Below the pieces are notes generated by a model. The model was not told the DNA's origin and did not search any database. It worked only from the letters and a program-made list of their open reading frames with translations. Positions 22,563-27,336 of a stretch of DNA of 27,336 bases are shown piece after piece. Origin of the DNA: JABDBK01 sp964453575 (GTDB taxonomy: Bacteria; Pseudomonadota; Gammaproteobacteria; DSM-16500); NCBI GenBank assembly GCA_964453575.1, contig CAYVRW010000021.1, positions 1-27,336 on the forward strand, written 5' to 3'. Each line of letters starts with the position of its first letter. Position 1 is the first letter of the stretch. A program made the position numbers and the translations under genes.

Positions 22563-24497
22563 ATGTCATTTCGTTTTTATACTACACCCACTATTTTACC
22601 CATTTTAAAAAAATCATTAAAATGGCGCGATGAAGACTTAAGTCCATCGGATGAAACAATTGAAATTGTGATTGCTGCTGGCAAATATGAATGGTTCTTA
22701 AAAAAAATAATGAACTATATGAATGATCCAAGAAAAAAATGCTTTATCTCGCACGGACAGATGGAACATATATTAAGTCATGCTACCTCCGAACAAATAG
22801 AAAAAATGGTATTACCTTACTTCAAGCCTTTTCTCGACAAAAATAGAAATGATTTTGAATATGATACATATCAAGCGATGCCCATCATTTTCAATAAAGT
22901 CAGCTTAGAATGTCTAGAAACTCTTTTGCCCTCATTATTTAAATTTTGTGGACAAGAAAGAACGCCTCACGTTAGCGAAGAACTATTATTGATTTGCGCT
23001 GAAAAAATGAATGCTAAGATGGTGGAAGAAAAATTAGTACCCGGATTACTTCAGATATATGAGCAAGCGGTACTAACAAATAGATTACTTCCAAATTTCA
23101 TCCTTAAAGCATCGCTGAAATGCATTGAAAAATTAGACGCTGACATATTAGAAGCAAGGGTAGTCCCCGAATTACAAAAATTATATAAGCGAGGTGAAGA
23201 ATATAATTTTTTAAGTACACTGATATTGAAGTGCGTCGACAAAATGAGTACCGATGCATTAAGACGAAGCATTCAGCCTGATCTTGAGTCTCGTTTTTCC
23301 AATCTCGAAGGAAGTATAGATAAAGGAGAGCAACATTATTATCGTCAACTGATGGATAGAGACATAGCATTCGTGCCATACCTTGCATTGATTAGTCGAT
23401 TTAATAAAGAAGAGAATGATAAAATTTCAGAACGGCTTTTAAGACACTTATCTATAAATTTAACTGATTCGACAGCGGATAATATTCTAACATTTTTAAA
23501 AGCATTGCGTTCTAAAAACGGATATGTAAACGATGTTTTTTATCAAGCAGTTGAAAAAATCGTTTATGAGAATAATGAAAATTGCTTACAACAACGTAAC
23601 TATTATAATTTACATATATCGCATATGACGAAAGCTCAGGTGGAACATTTTATTGAAAACGAGATTTTGGAAAGCGAGCGTAAAAAACATACTTTAGAAC
23701 AGAAATTACATTTGGAAACCTTTAAAAAATTCTCCGATCTTCCTATGGATGTTTATCCCATGCAGCTTAGAATAAAGTCTTTGAAATTTCTTCAAGCACA
23801 TCTGGATGATGAGAGAGTCATATATAGCTTACCCAAATGCCTCAAAACGGATAACGCGTCAGATCCTGAATTTCGAAATATTTTAATGCAATTCGCGCAG
23901 CATGCCATACAAAATATTGAGTCAATTTGTAAGATAGAGCAACAGCGAAGTAAATTATTTTCCGATCAATTCAATAGAGGTGACTTTAAAAGTATAGGAG
24001 AATCCTTTCAGAGTAAACCATCTTACAAGATTCATAAGTGCCATTATTGTACATTATTGGAAGGTTGTGTGTCGATAATGACAGACGAAGAACTTATTAC
24101 TTATATCTTACCAAAAGTACGTGAAATGCTGAGAATGTGTAATAGTTCTATTGGTGTTGAGCTTGTCAAATCGATTAAGGAATGCTTGAAGCGAGTATTT
24201 TCACAAATAAAAAATGAAGATATTTGTCGAGAATTCTTTAATTATTTTATAACTTTATATATAAAAGAAGGCGTATGCAGTGATTTATTCCCCATACTAT
24301 CCGAAAAAGTGGATTTAAACACGTTACAATTGGCTTATCGCAAGGTATTATCACGAAGTTATCATTCCGATTATATGGAATTAGATAGACAGGCTTATTT
24401 GTTAGCTTTGTTTTCCAAGCGAATTCCAAATAATCCTGAAATAAAAGAAGAAAGACACGCCATGAGAGAGCCTGAGCAGCCATGCAGCATGATGTAA
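22563..24497 (+). CDS. Alpha-helical repeat protein with C-terminal CaaX box (CSMM), effector-like
   Basis: A 644-residue Lys/Leu/Glu-rich, wholly helical protein. Degenerate units recur with a pattern like (M/L)-x-x-(D/E/K)-x-(L/V)-x-x-x-(V/I)-x-P-x-(L): near 75-92 (MVLPYFKPFL), 149-168 (KLVPGLLQIY), 190-208 (RVVPELQKLY), 228-246 (SIQPDLESRF) and 505-526 (YILPKVREML), suggesting a HEAT/ARM-type solenoid. The protein ends EERHAMREPEQPCSMM: Cys641 is four residues from the end with Met last, a form used for farnesylation in eukaryotes. The ATG at 22563 has AGGAGG six bases upstream; the frame remains open 25 codons upstream from a GTG, but those are encoded by the palindromic element. Host-membrane targeting after secretion is inferred. 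Confidence 0.78.
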   Translation: MSFRFYTTPTILPILKKSLKWRDEDLSPSDETIEIVIAAGKYEWFLKKIMNYMNDPRKKCFISHGQMEHILSHATSEQIEKMVLPYFKPFLDKNRNDFEYDTYQAMPIIFNKVSLECLETLLPSLFKFCGQERTPHVSEELLLICAEKMNAKMVEEKLVPGLLQIYEQAVLTNRLLPNFILKASLKCIEKLDADILEARVVPELQKLYKRGEEYNFLSTLILKCVDKMSTDALRRSIQPDLESRFSNLEGSIDKGEQHYYRQLMDRDIAFVPYLALISRFNKEENDKISERLLRHLSINLTDSTADNILTFLKALRSKNGYVNDVFYQAVEKIVYENNENCLQQRNYYNLHISHMTKAQVEHFIENEILESERKKHTLEQKLHLETFKKFSDLPMDVYPMQLRIKSLKFLQAHLDDERVIYSLPKCLKTDNASDPEFRNILMQFAQHAIQNIESICKIEQQRSKLFSDQFNRGDFKSIGESFQSKPSYKIHKCHYCTLLEGCVSIMTDEELITYILPKVREMLRMCNSSIGVELVKSIKECLKRVFSQIKNEDICREFFNYFITLYIKEGVCSDLFPILSEKVDLNTLQLAYRKVLSRSYHSDYMELDRQAYLLALFSKRIPNNPEIKEERHAMREPEQPCSMM

Positions 24498-24509
24498 TAA
24501 AATCAGAAT

Positions 24510-24534
24510 CCGTCGTATGCACGACATGCGGCGG
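24510..24534. repeat. Short stem-loop between the two CaaX genes
   Basis: CCGTCGTATG (24510-24519) pairs with CATGCGGCGG (24525-24534) as a ten-base stem with two G-U pairs and loop CACGA. No T-run follows, so it is at best a weak terminator or an mRNA end structure. Confidence 0.4.
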
Positions 24535-24601
24535 AATGAATATTCGTATTAGCTAGTTAGCGTTTAACTGTTAAAAAATTATACTAAAAAAGTGAATATA
24601 T

Positions 24602-25993
24602 ATGTTTGGACCCAATAAACTGAAGCTCATGTTTTTTAATGAAGCTAAACACGGTCAGGAAGGAAATATTACGCAATATTTATTTCTCCCTGATTTAATT
24701 AATCTATCGAAGATTTCACCAGAAGCAAATCGGCTTAGCAAAATTCAAGTTCAGCAGACTTGTTTCTCTCGTTTTATTCAATTTATGTCACATCCTGATA
24801 TTGTAGATAAACCCATTATTGATAAAGAAGAATCCATTGTTATAGCTCGTTATCCGAATGAAAAGGAAATTCTCGATCTGAAAAAGGGCAATGACATTTT
24901 AAATGTTCTGGATAGGGTTTCGTCTCCTTTGTATCTTGATTTAAAAAATAGTTTAAAGAATGATACAAAGGTGAATCCTGCATTTGAACTACTTTTAATT
25001 CCAGAAATTTTTCTATTACCTGAGTTACATCAATCTATTCGTGATAAACTCAAAACAATTTGCTACCGGTACAGTGCAGGTATTCTAAAAATTATAATAT
25101 CAGCAATTCAAAGTAATGCTACTTTAGACAGCAATGGAAATCTTAGCCCTGTTTTTGTTGAATCGGTAGAAAAGTATGAAGCATTAGCTTATAAAATAGG
25201 ATATTTAGAAATCAATTATTATCTTAATATTGGAGTACGTTTGAACACTAGATATTCAATATCCAACATAACTATAAATCCTTACTATGCTAAGAAACAT
25301 AATGATAAAGTATTACAATTTTTATTTGATCATAAAATACTATATTTTGGTGAATCGAGAAATAGTCATGATCATGGTTGTTTCGATAGTCCTATCATGG
25401 AAGCTGCCCGTTATGCAAGTGTAAAATTATTTGAACTTACATCTCACTCTTTGCCTCCCCACAATAATTATCACTATAATTTTTTGATGCATGGGGGGGT
25501 TAATGAACTCCCTGATGATGGTTGCCTACGTTCCCCCTTGATGGTAGCGGCTCGATGTAATCGAATAGATATTGTCAAACACATATTAGAAAATGAAAAA
25601 ACGGCTGCTGCGGATCTTATACAATCCGACGATAAAGGTTGGACCGCGCTTATGCATGCTAGCTGTGAAGGCCATATAGAGGTGGTGAAGCTAATTATAC
25701 ACAAAGCATCATCTCTAGGATTAGTCAGTGAACTTGTTAATTTTTGCGGAAGCTCAAAACAGACAGCTCTTACCATTGCCGCATATACTGGTAAGTTAGA
25801 AGTCGTGCAGCAATTGTTTCCCTATATAGAACAGCTGGTTAAAGTTGAAAGTAATAATGATCAAAACCAACAATGCATTAATCAGTTTGAAGTTGCATTA
25901 CAATTGGCAAAAAATAAGATGTACGACAAAATTGAGACTTTTTTACGATCTTACTTGCCGAAGCCAACAAGCGGCCAGTGTCGTTTAATGTAA
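24602..25993 (+). CDS. Ankyrin-repeat protein with F-box-like segment and C-terminal CaaX box (CRLM)
   Basis: A 463-residue protein. Residues ~22-48 (NITQYLFLPDLINLSKISPE and on to NRL) resemble the second half of an F-box, with the L-x-x-L-x-x-LS-x-x-S-x-x-x-N-x-L spacing; the first half is not convincing. A helical middle (60-245) is unassigned. Ankyrin repeats occupy about 258-450: SPIMEAARYASVKLFEL, SPLMVAARCNRIDIVKHIL, GWTALMHASCEGHIEVVKLI, QTALTIAAYTGKLEVVQQL and a last degenerate unit. The end SGQCRLM places Cys460 four residues from the terminus, a CaaX box with Met, compatible with farnesylation. Legionella AnkB combines F-box, ankyrins and CaaX and is lipidated by the host. The gene lies 104 bases after another CaaX gene. 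The ribosome binding site is weak. Confidence 0.85.
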   Translation: MFGPNKLKLMFFNEAKHGQEGNITQYLFLPDLINLSKISPEANRLSKIQVQQTCFSRFIQFMSHPDIVDKPIIDKEESIVIARYPNEKEILDLKKGNDILNVLDRVSSPLYLDLKNSLKNDTKVNPAFELLLIPEIFLLPELHQSIRDKLKTICYRYSAGILKIIISAIQSNATLDSNGNLSPVFVESVEKYEALAYKIGYLEINYYLNIGVRLNTRYSISNITINPYYAKKHNDKVLQFLFDHKILYFGESRNSHDHGCFDSPIMEAARYASVKLFELTSHSLPPHNNYHYNFLMHGGVNELPDDGCLRSPLMVAARCNRIDIVKHILENEKTAAADLIQSDDKGWTALMHASCEGHIEVVKLIIHKASSLGLVSELVNFCGSSKQTALTIAAYTGKLEVVQQLFPYIEQLVKVESNNDQNQQCINQFEVALQLAKNKMYDKIETFLRSYLPKPTSGQCRLM

Positions 25994-26012
25994 TTGTTGT
26001 ATCAAAAATTAA

Positions 26013-26228
26013 TTATTCTTCGTCATGCTTTATCCTTCTTGCATCTTTAGTATCACGAATTTCAGCAATCGCTGAAAGCGTCATATCCTCACGCCGCTCT
26101 AATGCTTCTAATACAAGCTCTTTCGCAAGGCTGGAAATGGATTTGTGTTCATGTTCGGCTAAGCTTGCCAGAAGATCGGCTGTTGATTCTTCTAACGTAA
26201 TATTAATTCGAGGGTTTTTGGTTGGCAT
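26013..26228 (-). CDS. Ribbon-helix-helix antitoxin-like protein, without partner
   Basis: A 71-residue protein with a ribbon-helix-helix start: strand PRINITLEEST, helix ADLLASLAEHE, then the turn and helix SISSLAKELVLEALERRED. The C-terminal tail MTLSAIAEIRDT resembles RelB/CopG-type antitoxins of the DUF6290 kind. GAGG five bases before the ATG supports translation. Such antitoxins are usually followed by a RelE/ParE toxin gene, but downstream (lower coordinates) only 19 bases separate it from the end of the ankyrin gene, and upstream there is no toxin-like frame. It is either an orphan antitoxin or a stand-alone regulator. Confidence 0.75.
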   Translation of the reverse strand: MPTKNPRINITLEESTADLLASLAEHEHKSISSLAKELVLEALERREDMTLSAIAEIRDTKDARRIKHDEE

Positions 26229-26517
26229 ATAAGCCTCATAAATAAGTTAAATTAGGATAAATAAAGTGTAACTTATGTGTCACCTTGTCAATATACTGCA
26301 TTAATTATTAATACTTTCATTGGGTTATAATAACTGTTTAATAAATTACCAAAAAGAGGCTTATTTTGCATTTAGGTACTTATACGATCTTGTTGAATAG
26401 AAAATTTCATCAATGTTGTCTAATGTTCACTTAACTGTTTTTTTTGTTACTCCGCACTATCGGGCACTCAATGTATTTATAGTTTATAATTATTAATATG
26501 GATGTGAGGACTCTCTT
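26229..26517. other. 289-base gap without a recognised gene
   Basis: The left part holds the regulatory sites of the reverse-strand antitoxin-like gene. TATAAT occurs at 26326-26331 and 26485-26490 on the plus strand, the latter 27 bases before the next ATG, but neither has a good -35 box. An eight-T run lies near 26440 without a convincing stem before it. No RNA gene or coding frame was found. Confidence 0.5.
26242..26291 (-). promoter_or_regulatory. Promoter/operator region of the ribbon-helix-helix gene
   Basis: On the reverse strand a perfect TTGACA (26286-26291) lies upstream of the gene; the -10 is unclear (TACACT at 15-base spacing is the best). Downstream, ATAAGTTA (26242-26249) and TAACTTAT (26269-26276) are perfect inverted half-sites 27 bases apart, suited to autorepression. 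Confidence 0.45.
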
Positions 26518-27180
26518 ATGTTTAATCAACCAAAAGAAATAAAAGATGAAATATTGTATGGAGATGTGCTATGTGTTTCTGCATATAAACCTCTTGCTTA
26601 CATGGAATATGGAGAATTTGAAGGTAAACAAATTTTTCCAAGATGTTTAGCTTATGTACCTCTTAGAATATTAGAAACCTTATTAAAAAAGGATAATGTT
26701 TATGTCGTTACTCATGGAACAGAGCTTTATGGTGATAAAATCATAGAATGTAAAAATCCTCCTAAAAATACTAGATTAATTTTAACCGAGAAAGATGAAT
26801 CTAGCGGAACACATGTTTTTCATATGCCTGGATTACTAGACCTTCTTAATAGAAACTCAGATATTGTTATTAGAGAATTGCTTTTTGACAGTTTATCTCG
26901 AGGTACCCCTACTATTTCTATTAAACCTCCTATAACCGAAAAAATTGTTATTGAATTTGTGAAACTGGTTAGTAGATCAAAGCAATGGGATGCACAAGCT
27001 CAGGCATTGATAGATGCTTGTTTTGCTGATCCAGCTTTTCTGAAAAGTCCAGCAAAGGATAAAATAGTACTTACTCAAGAATTAGAAAAAACTTTTTCAA
27101 CTATCAAAGATGTCTCATATGAAAATCGCTATAAAGAGATTCAACAATTAGATAAAAAATCGAAATTGAGTCCAAATTAA
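26518..27180 (+). CDS. Hypothetical protein, 220 residues
   Basis: Not recognised. A soluble mixed alpha/beta protein without signal peptide or membrane helix. Visible segments: DEILYGDVLCVSAYKPLAYM near 10-29, a strand-rich middle with NVYVVTHGTELYGDKIIE, and a helical C-terminal third rich in Lys, ending DKKSKLSPN. GAGGA seven bases before the ATG is a good ribosome binding site. Base composition matches the AT-rich neighbours. It lies just beyond the effector-like pair and the antitoxin-like gene; no function is proposed. Confidence 0.65.
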   Translation: MFNQPKEIKDEILYGDVLCVSAYKPLAYMEYGEFEGKQIFPRCLAYVPLRILETLLKKDNVYVVTHGTELYGDKIIECKNPPKNTRLILTEKDESSGTHVFHMPGLLDLLNRNSDIVIRELLFDSLSRGTPTISIKPPITEKIVIEFVKLVSRSKQWDAQAQALIDACFADPAFLKSPAKDKIVLTQELEKTFSTIKDVSYENRYKEIQQLDKKSKLSPN

Positions 27181-27336
27181 CTTTTATAGTAATTTTTGGG
27201 ATGTACCTAATGTCGTCATACGGAATGTTAATGTAAATAATGTAAAGACAAGGGTCAAATGACAGCCATATCATTACCCACAAGTAGCTTTTCACCGCGC
27301 TAGCCCGAGTATCCCTTCTCCCACCGCGCTTTTCGG
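27181..27336. other. Non-coding right edge with GC-richer terminal segment
   Basis: No gene was recognised in these 156 bases. The last ~45 bases are GC-richer than the rest and carry CACCGCGCT twice (27293-27301 and 27322-27330, 29 bases apart). This may be the start of another repeat or element cut by the window edge. Confidence 0.4.

Noticed and set aside
23051..23388. Reverse-strand frames inside the helical repeat protein
   Set aside because: They lie fully within a long, well-supported gene and have no family features or start signals.
25474..25776. 100-codon reverse frame within the ankyrin gene
   Set aside because: It is the antisense of the ankyrin repeats, without a ribosome binding site or known motif.
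27104..27295. 63-codon reverse-strand frame at the right edge
   Set aside because: No recognisable protein features and no ribosome binding site; it overlaps the end of the gene on the other strand.
27290..27336. Possible tRNA or IS end at the right edge
   Set aside because: No T-loop consensus, cloverleaf or recognisable terminal inverted repeat could be found.

Overview
The window is an AT-rich, gene-dense bacterial chromosome segment. It mixes ordinary gammaproteobacterial enzymes (FabV-type enoyl reductase, outer-membrane phospholipase A, GlpF-type channel, rhomboid, hot-dog thioesterase, PAS-GAF-GGDEF-EAL protein) with many large orphan proteins. The orphans have traits common in secreted effectors of intracellular bacteria: a J-domain, ankyrin repeats, a partial F-box-like segment, C-terminal CaaX-type cysteines, long coiled coils and Ser/Thr/Pro- or Glu-rich tails. 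The best fit is a host-associated member of the Legionellales (Legionella/Coxiella/Berkiella/Aquicella-like). This is inferred from architecture and base composition; no rRNA or other phylogenetic marker is present.

Layout. 1-3151: start of a reverse-strand polysaccharide deacetylase, then an alpha/beta hydrolase and a 723-residue J-domain protein. 3190-4469: accessory patch with a Phd-type antitoxin/PIN toxin pair under a clear promoter and palindromic operator, then a DUF559 endonuclease-like gene flanked by two inverted copies of a GC-rich hairpin, the second of which encodes the end of the protein. 4519-7975: coiled-coil protein (reverse) and a c-di-GMP-type regulator whose GGDEF and EAL motifs are both altered. 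7972-10151 (reverse): fabV and pldA. 10290-12078: DUF155/RMD1-family membrane protein facing a coiled-coil/membrane protein, with a long stem-loop between them. 12170-14186: compact run of a TrmY-type tRNA methyltransferase, GlpF-type channel and rhomboid protease. 14166-17739: thioesterase, two orphan proteins and a fatty-acid-hydroxylase-type membrane di-iron enzyme. 17789-19782: M15 peptidase converging on a PQQ-type beta-propeller. 19906-22419: orphan protein plus short-chain dehydrogenase. 22432-22546: nested palindromic element. 22563-25993: two consecutive effector-like genes (helical-repeat protein and ankyrin protein) ending in CSMM and CRLM. 26013-27180: solitary ribbon-helix-helix antitoxin-like gene and an orphan protein.

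The most notable signals are the adjacent pair of proteins with C-terminal CaaX boxes, one combining an F-box-like segment, ankyrin repeats and CaaX like Legionella AnkB, and the DUF559 gene bracketed by inverted hairpins, which looks like a small repeat-associated element. Genes with lipid-related chemistry recur (FabV, PldA, thioesterase, fatty-acid hydroxylase, SDR, GlpF) but are not one operon. No tRNA, rRNA, CRISPR array or complete insertion sequence was seen.
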